Assembly: GCF_018224955.1 (NCBI RefSeq)
Contig: NZ_JAGTUU010000013.1
Location: 1-64,000, forward strand
Origin: Thetidibacter halocola
GTDB taxonomy: Bacteria; Pseudomonadota; Alphaproteobacteria; Rhodobacterales; Rhodobacteraceae
Length of the DNA: 64,000 nt
Direction of reading: 5' to 3'
Every line of letters begins with the position of its first letter. Position 1 is the stretch's first letter. The translations under genes were made by a program, and so were the position numbers. The notes under the pieces were generated by a model, which was given only the letters and a program-made list of their open reading frames with translations, had not been told where the DNA came from and did no database searches. Positions 49,301-50,735 of the stretch are shown here, in pieces.

Positions 49301-50612
49301 GCGCAACGGCACGGCAGAGATGCTGCACGGCCTGCAACCGCGGATCGAGGAGTTCATCCAGGCCCCGGGCGGCTCGCAGCAGGCGACGATCAACGTCGCG
49401 GGCGAGCTGACAAAGTATGCTCACCTGACGCCCTTCGACCCGGACCAGGACCGCGCCGACGTGACCGACATGGCCTCGTCCAGCCCCGAGAACCACGACG
49501 ACGTGATCTTCGGCGGCCTGGGCAACGACTTCCTGCATGGCGGGGCGGGCGACGATGCGATCTCGGGGGCGGAATCGCTGCCGCTGACCGCGTCGGACAA
49601 TGGCACCATCGTCACGCTGGGCGGCTATGACCGGCCGTTCAACCCTGGCAACCTGCTTGGCTTCGGCACGAGAGACCCCGAAGAGATGCATCTCTACGAC
49701 GAGAACAACCCGATGGTGAAGATCCTGGTGAACGGGCAGGAATTCCTGCTGAACTTCGCCGCGCAGGACGTGAACGCGCCGGTCGATCCGCGCTCTATCA
49801 TCGATGTGGACCCGTCGATCGTCACCTGGACCGATGGCGACGACCGCATCTTTGGCGGGCTGGGTGACGACTGGCTGGTGGGTGGCACGGGCCGCGACCA
49901 CATCTATGGCGGCTATGGCAACGACCTGATCAATGCCGACGACAACCTCGGGACCAATGGCGGGCTCAACGACGAGCCCGACCCGGATTGGGGTTACGAG
50001 GACCGCGTCTATGGCGGCGCGGGCCGCGACGTTATGATTGCCAACACCGGCGGCGATCGTCTGATCGACTGGTCGGGAGAGTTCAACTCGTATCTCGTGC
50101 CCTTCTCGCCCTTCGGCATGCCGACGGTCTCGCGCCAGGTCAGCCCGGGCCTTCAGCAATACCTGCTGGACCTGTCCGAGGCGGACGGCGCCGACTACAC
50201 CCGCGCCGCGGATGCCGGCACCGATCCGGTCCGCAACGGCGAGCCCATGGGCGAGATCGGCATGGTGTTGCAGTCGGATGCGGATTGGGGTGACCAGCAT
50301 GGCGGCCCGGACGATCCGCAGCCCGGCAACACGAAGGCGCGCCGCGACGTTCGGGTCAGCTCGGACCCGGATATCAGCGTGGGCGGCAGCGCCATCGAGG
50401 CGACCCCGGTCGACTACTCGCTGCCGGGCGCGGCACCCGGGGCCCTGGCGACCACCGTCTTCCTCGACGAAACCAGCGGCACGCTGGTCTCCGAGGACAG
50501 CCTCGGTTCTGGCGACCAGACCCTGGTGCAGGTCGATGCCGATGTCTGGGTCGTGATTGACCCGGTGGTGACGGTCGACACCGGAAACAAAGGCAAGTCG
50601 AAGGCCGCGTGA
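13314..50612 (+). CDS. giant LEPR-XLL / RTX repeat protein, 12,432 residues (probable secreted adhesin or matrix protein)
   Basis: One uninterrupted frame fills 37.3 kb. The ATG at 13314 has AAGGGA 8 bases upstream. The N-terminus is basic (PRWMRRRLQHLTRRG) without a classical signal peptide, followed by LEPRLLLSAD (residues 48-57), the LEPR-XLL motif of very large proteobacterial repeat proteins. Then come nine modules (about residues 610-4083), an Ala/Gly/Val-rich tetrad repeat array (about 4083-6340), a long mixed beta-rich section with six IGGL-type units, three Calx-beta-like domains (about 10460-10820) and RTX repeats (about 11036-12260). It ends KGKSKAA. RTX repeats bind calcium outside the cell and usually imply Sec-independent export. 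By eye I saw no cysteine. The downstream genes (50736-60908) are the likely export and processing partners. The adhesin or matrix role is inferred. Confidence 0.95.
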   Translation: MSYPFDFKAFSKAERVGGLLPRWMRRRLQHLTRRGQYQPDSSVRFEPLEPRLLLSADPITVDLTAMDPSAQDHDVLIRMIEETETTQSESITVQRVEILDRSSGARVTLGDLGSFSFLNVIGGSGDDVVGVDAGSFGGQAMPEIRIDGRDGADRVFAQGADDTEWNVLADNAGTASGGVNLAFENVETLQGAAGNEDTFVVHNLSRIDGGVIGGDGGFDTLVFEGGSGSAISIPRDANSGSILKDNYHYVYSGLEPLFENTPLASYEFQGTGGADTVSLTQLSPGRLHVQEDTADFERTEFAISGATNSIFLNFGQEDTVTISGALNLGSSNLVISAGTIIVDTGATVTGTGNITLLATASYTNAASPILPIAAVGIAQTPTAAITVLGDLNTTGAIRIEAKALADIDLTLGEGLIADTLMEDGTTLGGFTGISVDASATVSIGADADIIAGSLLVEALSDVQVDATVAEVTGIMFNLTDIDNTTLVDIAHGALIDVGSAAVTGETGESVVIRALDTSAVDYTIDNAVGALLLPIPSLMDAILSKISLSRDTSVELGGAAASLDATFLDSEGAVTIAALNEGGIANRILPATYDTNPEPGLRIKDVTLTQGDTVVLADGYSKGGLSNGVYRWQGVTGTIVDLYNENYFAGALAGEWAYLGQKGLVDFFGIAGTTLDDSAEVDIDRVRIGGASVTVDAGNAGASETIAKLSYVSLSGGVLATVDNAELISDAGDVSVAAWDRSVSISEARSLASDFDEEGSSARDSASLSSFGTSPLGFAVDITFAVNQYERAIRASVTGSRLDATGGGVSVTATQDFELGAYHEASVASVQNDTVGWGGFTLGGTYASNLIRANVTAEAVTSDLDASGSILIAAQDTSGIDARAAAGASTQGGSTFAGSASIAFNAIGLSNVEPFSIILDELLGLDVVGLFVGDAAWGNVIARAHATGLDADGDITIQALSDAQINATVSSVAESVASAAYGSNGLAVGGVLSLTRMNRQVTAEITGQTWAGQITRAGGSLRVEANDLSFVNSNVLVANTSSTSNDGGASVLDALVNRLAEADHDTADGGTVTLNFGDTVRVGGDWPSDLGERGTVYRYLGDDPLTVNFDEGTVVGADFADFAAQGFANLDFWKNDLDADLIPEGNNLTPSDSSAVGAAIVMNQLTVDVTARIQGSTVRNAATAVVVIASSAATIRSELDISANSSGGSVFGEGQSISGSGMVASNVLNGLVEAFIATSTVVADPGDSIGDVTVQALNDMVIEATNRNAVTSGAESFVFSIALNTMGWENILGFLGSTFQTLLGGFNLEQAGAELSARIADSRVTSDGLVTVEALGRSTVESFLTNSATTAASAFFKAEAASYAGVLAGNYLSSQVEAYVEDRVAGGMTRVTGGTGVTVAAADEATLNSTTELTIENSLDNNAGAGIINDFLGSVKNDYSYTTNSGTRTLRFGDLVYVASDYAGGTGTPEGVYQYMGPSTGTSVNLGEQNFDDLGFWKQLNTDNVIPWELSYLVLESSSLDKANGDDNAYSVLISRSDVVGGVDAWIRDATVTSGGDITVSADEVATLEARDYSTTESWGGAGGTLVTNNLVSKAAAYVEDATVDARNAGTGGGVFVLANNAATVIAEAFSRSTIIEGQSLGGGADDDKTAVPVNFVVAFNALGYESDNLLVDLLEDLISIEQFIDTEFSSFSSAQAWIENADVDADAAVQVKADNASDLTAVIGNEQISEQENTLALTAAVGAQGQAGGLLFGTNKVSGTAEAWIGANGATTTVDAGAGVTVEALDSVRLDSLSTLTAISSASNTFTALTPLAEGLDQIDFTSNSGLQNVNDVSELPGMAGVPGTGTTTGSFGAIFDSLTGQLLSAPGMGSIVYVDDTYASDAAARGLRYEYVGGPLAAPIDLGAQLYSTDTLNWRLIQAADWADLAFPAIGNIQDSNSRAFGGLLVFNDLRGGADARIDHASVTDTGGAASTGIVVNAEEQAEMLARIENTVSSSGGSFQGTGTSLAVGGVISANRTLAAAEASILSSTITAETATNPGVRVTAVNDATMDATTLNALNSGDTAQGASLAFNTLGWKSPSILFDAIETMIGDTFASDLLNFDVGSGARAVVENSQVDTTGRVDVTADNTIAFNATVSNAAISEASALFNATGKGQGAVVSSNRVSTYAEAWITETGSRTVNADAGVLVQADDLAVSNANTTIVTASSTANTGGLDVLQETVNDVLAARFDTGDGEKVVNLGDRVRLADDYEGGGNAGSVYEYLGPLVTDADRIDLGIEDYSVTDLWKEVREAQVIPQGLNVSPSDSKALSLMFALNDFRSGALAKIDGADVTTQGAGAVEVRATENASLDVTVDGTTTSSGGNSFANTDNGGTSQGIGGVLATNSLVASVEAYVAGSRIDTGTGGVIVDADNTATMIAKTQSMVETGAESINIVLAFNNLGWDMRSFLIQGIETIIGNTEFSEFLDSQDGISTKAWITDSTIFSDGGVSVTADNAATLDATMTNAATTAAAALFGADGMSLSAGLASNKAASSATAWIGREADDGSLATHDTTIDADGAVVVSAKDDSGLKSVTNLKSMSTQSNDGGSSILDDFINDAANDIAYTTLSEKDATGTVDLVFGDIVLVDSGFSDADLIGNRYQYMGTATTGAGTDLSGEDFTDKGFWKLVTDTNLIPVAIAKAGLKAAGLGTGKSQAFGGLISLNDMRAGADAFVADARIDTTAGGVSVTADLSVTHDATDSSDVSTNGKGGEYGKTTDDQGNEQPSKLGAVNGILATNYLQGGASARVHDTVIEQADGTAIGGDVTVEAQNTSDFRAITTSSISAAAGDAFGFTIAFNAIGYGSPAKNVLLNAFEALIGDDIFSDLIDGALGEGPETYAQAYITDARVKATGNVEVSAINAVTVHATVGADTVATAKSTFAISKSAGASGMAATGLLASNRMQSQTEAWIGQAGNQTIVEAGKAVIVDAEETAFFRVDSSMINEQSSTSDVSALAQVVDTFTDTEYRYTTNSGEQLVSSFVSFGFDTKEGVDISDIASASLRGTIVRGDDGRLWEYIGVAGAEIVDLGSVDFEGVDALDWLEVTATDYADILFPGIGNLTDSDSKSYGGLVLLNKAKAGVSARIDSSTVTAKDGEISVFANESAAMLADALSRVSSSGGSAFGTGDSLAANGQIVTNGLMASAEAYITNSTVTAQNIAGGDDLDGDVRVRAVQDAQMDATLNAETLTGADGFGVTFAFNTLGWDTQNVLFNALDVFLGGMIQQASSEVDGFDNSEASTATAYIRNSAVTAADDVSVTADNQARFNATVANTTDSTASALFDAKGKALGTIISSNKVNSGAYAYIVETGTIRTVSSGGAVTVRAQDLTQHFSNTKLVVSSTTTNDGGVAVVQETLNDLTLADYPATNTAGENEFVLKFGDRVRLSDDYAQGGDAGAVYVYLGPDLDTTVDLSTIDYGNLDEWKQSFETSILPTGLNVTGSDSVAFGGLVVLNDLATETEARIEGVDLDAGTAGVTVEAIENALMDATVDSGVSSSGGSLDGQGKSEAYNILLATNVVNADSTAEIAGSDVETSGDVTVNAVNSARLNATTLSTTSTGDTGAGFAIAFNSVGWAPTNVFFNLIDTIIGDPIIQENVDGVWGGQTNVDTFAKITDSDVDADGAVSVTASNEAVILATMTNESTSAASALVNASGTAIGGVITSNKVASNTEASITHSQANRNLPASARVLGDDGVTVEATETATIDSSVSLKAISTVQNDGGLSIAAGLIDSYAREYRFTDSSGERFVVVGDKIRLGSAFGADEGRIFRFNGTSFGGLNVDKGVTDAIANVLNSVPLPPGLAADEGVLIDLSALTLADFTDAASDWTEIIDFGVSDLLDLVNTNITASDSTAVGGMVTMNDLRGGVTAKISGINATSQDGDIRIAARENATLIAINESIVESDGNSYFAEGSSLGVNAVISTNNMLSGAVASAENADLTTVNSGDITIEGLNRSTLTASINNETSTNGTGVGVTLAFSAVGYDSQNILFNALDTIFGTSIATANPVDMIAKATGSNLRAAGDISVTATNAATLESQVLTSAVSINPGVVGDRDAISIAGNVARNALAMNTQALIESATTVNAGGNLTVSASSNGPDLVDPEQGTIRSSVVAPAIAIGASAGGKSTAISVGLSVARNEIEANTEAAIKNVTTVNAGGNLSVTADNASSIATTSAASAIAASVSTSSTAFGVSGGGATAVNSIFSTVKAHVDNATVTVGDDIDNDIGTLTIRATDSSDIDATVTASAFNFSGSLAGNATGIAIGVAIARNFIGWDEYDFSGDPSPKSDPAASVEAYITGSSVTADEEIDLSATTTSTIDALLASVAVAVAASASGNATGVAVGGLVAENSIGRDTRAYVENGALLRSDYEGINVTATDSATITASAVAVSATASIGSSNATSVSISLVLVFNNIENLIEAYIRNVTNVQSDGDITISARNDSTITAIGAAVSISAAAGLGGRSIAVSGGGALVKNSIDNDAIAEIDGADIETDIRNDGGDGDVEVTATFAGRIDATVAAVQAAIAAGSSTSAAVSVGAGIALNAIEDDSGQNAIHAIIRNTEIDAGDVTVTAISDAQIQAIVVAASVALGIGSTGVAVSAVGSVATNRIRNDVKAMIDGDRSGSTAGIRAANVTVGVEDSGSIDSYAFGAAVAAAFGSTAVSVPIGVSFALNEIGNTAYAGIANVNDTLRATGTVEVTGTQDAEIQALTAAAAFAVAVGSTGVGVSGGGAVAINTITSDLTAEILSSDIDADGDVTVSALANGSIEAATVALALSVAAGSTGVGVAIGASVVINDIGFTGDRSDSDPGNWTLSRDGAGVKALVTNSAVTTDGVLSVTADSTQTIDALTAAASVAIAAGSTGVGAAGSGVYSQNNIAVDVAAVISGAGATGTDDATLDADRIVIRAQDTSSIDALSASASVAAAFGATGVAVSVGLAFANNRIESVIDAGIADMDRVTTTDVDGVADIAISAIDGTAISSLTAAAALAFSAGQTGVSVSGGGAFAFNSIQTDVHAFIDRSDVEADGAISVTADATGSIDAIVLAVAAAAAFGQTGIGVALGAAVAINDIGYLGIRNDSDPEDWITQRQSAGVQARISDSTVETDGALSVRATADQRIDAIVNAGAVAIAAGQVGVAVAGSGVFVNNNIGTDVSAVITGLNRTATVEADTIDIDASNDSAIRSLAGAAAVSAAVGQVGVAVSIGVSISYNLISSTVEAGIAHLDSIVTDGGNDAPDLSIRAKDSATIDAIGVAASLAAGFGQAGVAVSGAGAVVTNDILTGVEAFIRQTTTGSIAGDVVIEAESTSQINALAGAASVAVAGGFVGVGVAIGAAFATNNIGFALGIDPEGTLVAQTALVHAYVEDSSLTIAGSLSIDAESDQGILAAVDTASVGVAAGAVGVAAAGSGVFVVNNIAVDAAAYIDGSANGGRGDIGTADNVTARSITIEADDTSSIEAQAGAVAITLAVGFYAGVSVSLAGTVAMNAISSTTRAYITDAGNITSTAGGITVDASADAQIDALALAASFAAGFAAFGGVAIAGAGAGAVNLINSDALAFVIGSDLSATNGGVTVSADNSSGINALISAAAAAIGGGIGGVGAAIGISIAHNYVGYGLTYVENDDGIDVGDAFLGEALTAAWIEDSDVIATGAVTVDADSIMTINAAVASISAALGVGGVGFGAAGAGSNVVNLIGGKTMARIDGSRTIGDEDADDRLSASSVTVDAQDISTINAAAGAAAISAALGGAAVTLSIAVSLASNQIETVVEAMIVDMDEVAATSGSVTVRAAENASISAISAAAGLAASFSIGGGISIAGAGADASNVILTDVDARIAGSTVTASDDVIVSAIHAASITSRIISAAASVGVGAVGIGASIGSGTARNFIGYNALGQDLAGKGSAMARIGSSQITAGDLVRVAADVDNTILSDVATGAVAIAGGAFAGAVSGAFSASVNLVGFDTNAEIVASSGTLSAGRVQVDADDRSTINARVAAASVSAAVGLIGAAISIGGAVATNAIDNQVTARVTGTALNVAGDVTITARENATTNALAAAATIAANFSIGPTIAGGAAEATNTNTTVTQAFLVANNRTVEIGGDLTVNANSLATTSTITGSATVAAGIFSFAANGSVALSTVTPTARAYASGTSIFVGGDADIVATATPRVSSIAYGVSGGALAVGVSAATATSSPTVEAYVSGRLTVIGSLDVGARLATQGSLPAASTLASASSGSLIGVNGAVTISRSAGLVKSYVRADSTLDVGKAINVVAESRTDQNAVSDSATIAGLAGIGANIVESTSNVTTEAYIGSDVTILNGEDVGGLTDGQVYYVVVNDESNLLGYSTGGDTITLNAGLDLRTNDIITYYNGSTGADIGGLIDGTSYRVIKTGAAGYQLFAQNSDGSFSATRANISGAVGTAGHFIRVQEPRTVGLVDSLRKATDRATYPNPPLITLTALDVSGLMHSLTPSSSFASGAFLFDPRLDVAGNLINLSRGLEVETDYTSATGTRQIGFGETVKVLPGHTAGGTVGEIYEFRLDTGADLDGDGQPENFLNLATQDYSNSANWRRVPTDLNLRDGQAVVYNRSGGADVTVQAVGNDINWGRANALGVSALFSGAASVVEIGDTSTTRAYIDDYSDDDTRDIRANSLTIRSVHTSNFDGQTDSTNVALVGGSGSWLTSVIDADVDADIGANVSIQTGDLEIYADNKARKNLVASRGDGDYNVYAASGGVASGSAGESEHFLYYDTRATIGDGAVIDVVGSVFNPGDFFIDVYNDFEGTDDVNLNAGGLISGAGAVSHINVRQADSTASIGQGARITTVGDIDVQTRTRSNLIVEPQVNTYGVAAGASVDGEIELDIANETRVGRDAVLVAAGDVNLLAGRTRDGALNSLILTSHGDALNASAVPITSLNSEVFLDIANSVVVESSNNGALNPETAPAGTIFVGINAGGDVNLTAEAQETGDKLAYGTGRNWLTAVASGIDTLFGADGVAEEIANGTLFKSIDTNVTVDGFVQTGLFREQTITFEKNPNPTGESDLIVNTVNTAGVGYSVTYETLAANLFEQVDRLKALIFEYQGDTESVAAYTADLERLRRVLADLGLSREVTNGTETGTTYVELTYPVINLDDVFAQTGNIRIVAETLNGTGRFYSPGDVTVTISNDTPAFLRLGRIEVPENDGGRVLFNFADLSAADFAGTITTATATEALVEITNSFNADDPQPSPYDDFLVSPDIEITQEINNLDGTVRIRSEGSIVAFASINASRLDILAKQDFVLNALGSTLHTGGDPAGRASRFGTVSTLAERAFSLTGTTQFAEAPVDQVGNITIPGVTTIDGQPTTAQLNAALNDTTRVGHIIAGNIVQITASRINVNGVIQSGIADQEVIISQAAVTAAKTSGSTDVLIPINVGVAQEVDISDELGIDSDQAIPGFTQDSAKVINAYYNRLEDRIEISSARVKGGFLSLTGQVVSTGNGELRAVDGYGRIKVQNDSTTRILIDTLDTGGDIKGVIKITDFGPDSTTGELWTTTYERVGAQIQKTVTLFEAPGKGSFDPQTDITGNAITLQGINLGYAVGDRVIYQTDDDSNPVGGLTNDGVYFIRSVTQTGTDPFTATTTITLSATFGGTAIALSPNAGNDANADLTEVRGTGFTANDGNRTTTYDTRSDNFRYNWTTGQNLSETTTTRYGTAAWLGIDAFARDPDDIVSGPTRRADDVRAIEDGAYFEYDPGGEPYLFEFERIADQKTFDSSKIDAATDTITLNGTGLRLNVDDQVRYFANGGTSISFRLSNPFLAPEIRIHSVSESDGNTLVTLKANTIGNLKAFTKVTDLTPTSETQQQGLNKYVFKIEDDGETSTWYGTTTYYTKETEVENKKNIFTHSINADRDIAIKFIGYDEGADNQDYSGTTLADTMPGAAAGPVVAIKSVGDVLLKGSIANEAGYTQIVTSGRVIQLGTGTVTGKSIDIRAGSGIGADQAVRIDQTQRNPSAAANGIVNLVTTSGNIKVTELSGDLRFDQIISGFGSTTEVTAERAIVGVDSGNLIKGSRIILNAQSGKVGDFDNDAAVNIDSGNANTDFVRVSATDDVNITEITGDLRLERIDTAGGVDPATLDSSLYPTVDDIGTDRNVRLRILDGDLIDANTAESKDPRTADQLQAVFDRILGSGDLTNSDSVNRTIAAFESQRVKEYNAYWELRRSQDEGIGQLQHGGTYFAVADFIRADLADFTALPDFASADGAQDITAGTRVIVATGHSAGGFVGQVYEFIGIADADSGAISDSDVGAGLRVRVATGHATGGTEGAVYAALERADTTSGAGATLAQVGLLVRVAVNHGAGGVGGALYRLGDFADFGSDDASTQDVTAGVTVRVVSGSSTGGTDDGIYRFIGADETGVALSAEDFADETRWQAVSLDLAAADYGDTALWTRETVDLSAEDFSDAAFWTLISETDDLGNPVDDADVDLSAEDFSDVNRWRAASSDNALAIDAGSALQTGDEVVFNVVSTGLDGTTPTTATTAGTATLSTGDVVRIVADFAETDAAAALVANSIVEDADGLFWRYVGADLGGGTLDLTGIDFASSDDFDRVASGVYFVFVGGTAAGTDIDLRATDYADTQNWIAATLVADLSAVNAGIGDLVDGTTYTVERIGDAIRLRDTGTGDLMDMDATGSLAALVRLDIVGSDRVFLAGSLEDAQAFAPVVLSLEVDSARAAPTETAILPSTIAGGTIAVTPGTFYAGQELVYTHASGAAIGGLTEGEVYYAVLSGAGDGTLALAQTRADALAGINLVALDGTGTTDGDGHAFQSGKPLHRLFADGTPPADRDDASLLAAFDPSSAFAPLDGETLTVAGGLSTGTALSYMHLYHDPAFAAPLDAAERAAYEAFYGTDRVSTFAPAADLLGDVTGETLDHSIYLGGHGFEDGSIVTYDSGLAGGVPAVAVGGLTDGASYVVNVVGGNGERVQLIAVANETAYLAQLALLEDGNTSNDEAARAAINALAIDLDGSVATGVAHRLTGSLSQAQIDDRIAVLEASRAVEYHVLHETYGAVGNIQTGATYNADLFDADFAYDAGDRTNASTDTLHGPFAAGDVSGDAIDFGVNVFVTGRQVQYTAGGGTAIGGLVDGEFYYVVKDASDPTKISLARNIAGTDIVTLDGSAGSGTGHRLSEGAALGARAEWSQSQLDNTISASILRPKAVPGTTLLKEQHNILGNDIEIYANGATADIGSRRDVVVIALSDIETLKNGGTLPNIESFEWLILQLAAAEPSEITFLAADGVTVVDSEDVNAQAAFVRIDPSEDLDLAAKGNIIAQAINGELFIGSDSTLGMRLLQVFAGKDAQIKSAYGVFDVNPNTTDPATVIADNLIVEGDLGPIGSVTDHLIIDLQEGGELTARSAANVYITENTLGSEAGDSGNLIIREVTARADLVDNLVVITTTKGDILKSGLISDGGAVIFTNDLVLDAEGGIGSGTRFLDIELQDSANADDATLTATANDDIFIREALSGGNFAIDRVESVSGNVTLGAIGGNLVDAARNDAAADVIGFDITLFAGFITIDQIEDGLIGSIGEALQYIEINTKGGVLTTRSMDSQRITEVTGNLLLNTIKVDVVGETAFIRAPDGSILDGGAVADAPNLLSGKIWLFALNDIGASDNPIESVAQNLESWSRTGSTYVYNTGALAVGGVIGSGEGVDVQAGGQEAGGDIVVTASSPIVITENATSQGSIFYNADDDGLDDGTLAGFAADDDFVVADGILIQAGVAGPGQNPNASITILFGDDFRLGANAAILAPGVITMSGDSNPGGQDASGSAMYFFDGSRVSGGSVVVTTGTDADTITIAATASLTATGLLRIAMRDGDDDLTLEEPASLSGGTVEIDGGDGTNAVRIEGTVNADGAISVNTGAGTDTLTVTETAMVTGDSLSVWTGGGADVLLMQGTATIINGATIEMGWGADLAEFDTGSSLSAAFVRVDLGGSADVLLIEGDITATATPLLQPGTPGGVRPGDLTDQQRIVVDAGTQNDAITLARGATLSGATEFRLGAGDDTILVDALTSQAATDSMLIDGMAGSDRVTIQTSGSLAGLEARDYVINVLDSGLPDQGEDILTIDGTADPDVFLMRRMAFNPQFDNPNLAEYASVNGAGSAFVALLHGTEAAIRAGQPAGTPVERINYDRSINGRLQLNTREANDVVAVDDNAAITTIDGGAGDDTFQIGQLYGSERDFNALAPFDVFDEATVETTRGFLSRGASLPMLIQGDIGNDIFTIYSNKSAVRLEGNDGDDDFIVRAFALADGQSIAEGTEVLGGAGDDEVQYNINAPVNIDGGAGFDEVVVLGTELDDAFVITKDGIFGAGLNVQLSGREESIEVDGLEGDDTFYILSTQAGVGYTIIGGLGHDLFEVAGDVDEEGVVSRDLEGRSSVVLHGIDISSANRDTRFDTLFVPGIDLNIADQNEGQVRIDTGGNLVVNEADGAAVSYTVSLAGLGALAVPVYVTVSAGLSVVREREGEADIFNAAGVTGGSVQIALTDPALGPVEWLDAATLTFASAGTTAAQTIWVRAADDLRSEGTRDVSISHSVISADPVYDQADVKDVIVTVFDDERPAIVIEKAELLVLEGNATTGITDSYQVGLSIAPTETVVVQLDFAGAQLAVTSTDPRFDAATNTLTFLAGDTGKATINVAAVDDGDDESPDVEVIEHYILSAGGDYVGADRADVDVTVYDNDAPGVLVQETDGDTLVDATDPTDTDTYTIRLTSAVAAGKTVTVNVGPDGQVLASTNGGTTYTDGNGVAKLVFTADNWWIAQTVTLRANPDFEYDPAVQPRKIFAPQPHLVNKIRGPIEIIGGETDADRSLKAAIKLPGELDAPLPDVEIAFDEATGIDRVNIYNDSSNSNETVTVTATNVMFAGMNEALEFEELQSDGTTSTVRFDAGITYGDIEILEILNGRGNDTITVESTLIPTADSTHGGITVIHGGGGGDTITIRGGGGDASPLVVFGDTSSDGVRYSAASDAPNGNGVAFANPGNDSIDASLSTAGVVIDGGEGDDTIIGSQGDDQLAGREGNDLIRAENGNDLVYGDGGFDIDPGSSLHEELDPETVAFADDTRLRTLTATTGRETRGQDTIFGGQGNDIILGDDGVIELLPETVRLIDPHLVQRIFTVNETEGGADVITDAVTDPLGPVEHNIIFAGQNWVVTEDGDTVGNDIVTTAAARDTVFGDHGMIDYNGIDGNIAFADRIVSTGSGLGGADIITTGIEADLVVGGAGGDTIDAGQDGADTHDDRVFGDSGKLVFNRNGLLTLARSIASGIGGADHINTGGGKDFVFGGAAGDIIDTGAEDYDDRVIGDEGLAQFTNLGALTRLQSTDPGIGGSDTIFSGRGSDIVIGGAGADLIDAGTDGAGDIGDDAVLGDSGRFVFTSVGVLTSISTFAPGVGGADTITTGGGDDTIFGGARGDLIDAGAGDFGDVVMGDSGTATYTAAGVLTELVSTAESIGGADTIFTGDGDDIVMGGAVGDRIDAGTDAGGDVGEDIVLGDSGQITWTTAGVITFMQTTAPAIGGTDVITTGGGRDKVHGGAAGDLIDLGTGSDMAHGDNGQTTFLLGAEYRIETTDNAIGGADTIYGRAGDDLIIGGTGADRIDGGSERDLIIGDNADLTRDFGDITSPRFTTLTGTTIYDISGLAPGIAGEVMVTGDAYGDPTGTPDWADFDITLEDHDFATEATRLDLYGADYIAGGTQDDQIFGQLGDDTIQGDGRIQDLFLPGDVLRDVGFARNLDSTIDTTVFNASFSTEGDGDDYIEGNGGRDLIFGNLGQDDIIGGSSNLFSLTDRLRRPDGEDVLFGGSGDLIDRNTYGLAGVTDEGALPSTIHARDADAILGDNGTIYRLVGVNGVSGGEYLTFAYDSYDATLRIVPRAMELLDYTAGGAEVDAASAALDIGGADEIHGESGDDSIYAMLGADVVYGEAQDDDIMGGTGHDWISGGTGIDGILGDDGRLFTARNGTAEMLHGLQPRIEEFIQAPGGSQQATINVAGELTKYAHLTPFDPDQDRADVTDMASSSPENHDDVIFGGLGNDFLHGGAGDDAISGAESLPLTASDNGTIVTLGGYDRPFNPGNLLGFGTRDPEEMHLYDENNPMVKILVNGQEFLLNFAAQDVNAPVDPRSIIDVDPSIVTWTDGDDRIFGGLGDDWLVGGTGRDHIYGGYGNDLINADDNLGTNGGLNDEPDPDWGYEDRVYGGAGRDVMIANTGGDRLIDWSGEFNSYLVPFSPFGMPTVSRQVSPGLQQYLLDLSEADGADYTRAADAGTDPVRNGEPMGEIGMVLQSDADWGDQHGGPDDPQPGNTKARRDVRVSSDPDISVGGSAIEATPVDYSLPGAAPGALATTVFLDETSGTLVSEDSLGSGDQTLVQVDADVWVVIDPVVTVDTGNKGKSKAA
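13455..13484 (+). other. LEPR-XLL motif in the giant protein (residues 48-57)
   Basis: FEPLEPRLLLSADP is a near-perfect LEPR-XLL signature, placed 48 residues from the start after a basic stretch. The motif is known from the N-termini of very long secreted-looking proteins. Its role, perhaps sorting or cleavage near SA-D, is not established. Confidence 0.85.
15141..25560 (+). repeat. nine long modules of about 370-470 residues within the giant protein
   Basis: Each module has a segment of the form GDxVxLxxxYxxGGxxGxVYxYLG, then DLxxxDYxDxxxW, with anchors at 15141, 16539, 17667, 18921, 20037, 21177, 22368, 23565 and 24675. A later motif, AFNxxGWxxxNxLFNxxDxxIG, occurs once per module (first near 16016, last near 25345). 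Modules 1-8 also share an STxxNDGG-like lead-in. Between the motifs lie short beta-strand-like repeats with ARIxxSxV and DATxxN patterns, suggesting a beta-solenoid. The modules have diverged, so this is an old expansion rather than a recent DNA duplication. Confidence 0.85.
25560..32330 (+). repeat. array of ~65-80-residue Ala/Gly/Val-rich units ordered in tetrads of about 270 residues
   Basis: About 30 or more units share the pattern AAxxxAxAxGxxGVxVSxGxAxxxNxI...VxAxI. They come in four recurring types: one with NxIG(F/Y/W) plus an Asp-rich insertion, one with AAGSGVFxxNNIxxD, one with VSIGVSxxxNxIxS, and one with VSGGGAxxxNxIxxD. The first type recurs at 26199, 27018, 27771, 28587, 29394, 30207 and 31026, giving periods of 819, 753, 816, 807, 813 and 819 bases. 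The pattern fits a long beta-helix with one or a few turns per unit. Confidence 0.85.
32340..40860 (+). repeat. dispersed IGGL-type beta modules and VYxF modules in the giant protein
   Basis: Six copies of a segment like GAxIGGLxDGxxYYVV, several followed by LAxxxxxAxxGxxIxL and GTGHxL, lie near 32358, 32515, 36145, 39611, 40172 and 40706. This unit is widespread in giant bacterial adhesins. Copies of the GxxVxVxxxHxxGGxxGxVYEF motif recur at about 32930 and between 38100 and 38530. From about 38550 to 38790 four DLSAEDFSDxxxW-like segments follow one another almost without spacer. Confidence 0.75.
44700..45770 (+). repeat. three Calx-beta-like domains in the giant protein
   Basis: Three consecutive beta-sandwich-like domains of about 130 residues start near 44716, 45120 and 45500. 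They begin with VVNEADG, LVLEGN and LVQETDG type strands; the first two end in VTVFDDERP and VTVYDNDAP. This pattern is characteristic of Calx-beta domains, which often bind calcium in extracellular adhesins. Confidence 0.7.
46420..50090 (+). repeat. RTX (hemolysin-type calcium-binding) repeat region
   Basis: Nonapeptides of the form GGxGxDxLx are abundant, for example GGEGDDTI, GREGNDLI and GGLGDDWLVGGTGRDHIYGG. A sub-array from 46968 to 48258 has units of 57-67 residues. Each starts with a GDSG-like tetrad (46968, 47169, 47349, 47541, 47721, 47913, 48087, 48258) and contains IGGADTIxTGxGxDxVxGGAxGD. RTX repeats fold into a beta-roll on binding calcium outside the cell. Confidence 0.9.
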
Positions 50613-50662
50613 TGCGGCCTCGGCATCACTGCTGTTGACGCAAGGCCCTTTGCGGGCGACAA

Positions 50663-50695
50663 AAAAGGGCAGGGGTCTGGTGCCCCTGCCCTTTT
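50663..50695. terminator. strong bidirectional-looking terminator after the giant gene
   Basis: A perfect 13-bp stem, AAAAGGGCAGGGG (50663-50675) and CCCCTGCCCTTTT (50683-50695) with a 7-base loop, gives a T-run after the stem on the plus strand and on the minus strand too. Only 40 bases separate it from the next ATG, so the downstream export genes may depend on read-through. Confidence 0.85.
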
Positions 50696-50735
50696 GCCTG
50701 CGCTGGAGCGCGCGGCCTGATTTCAGGACCATCGC

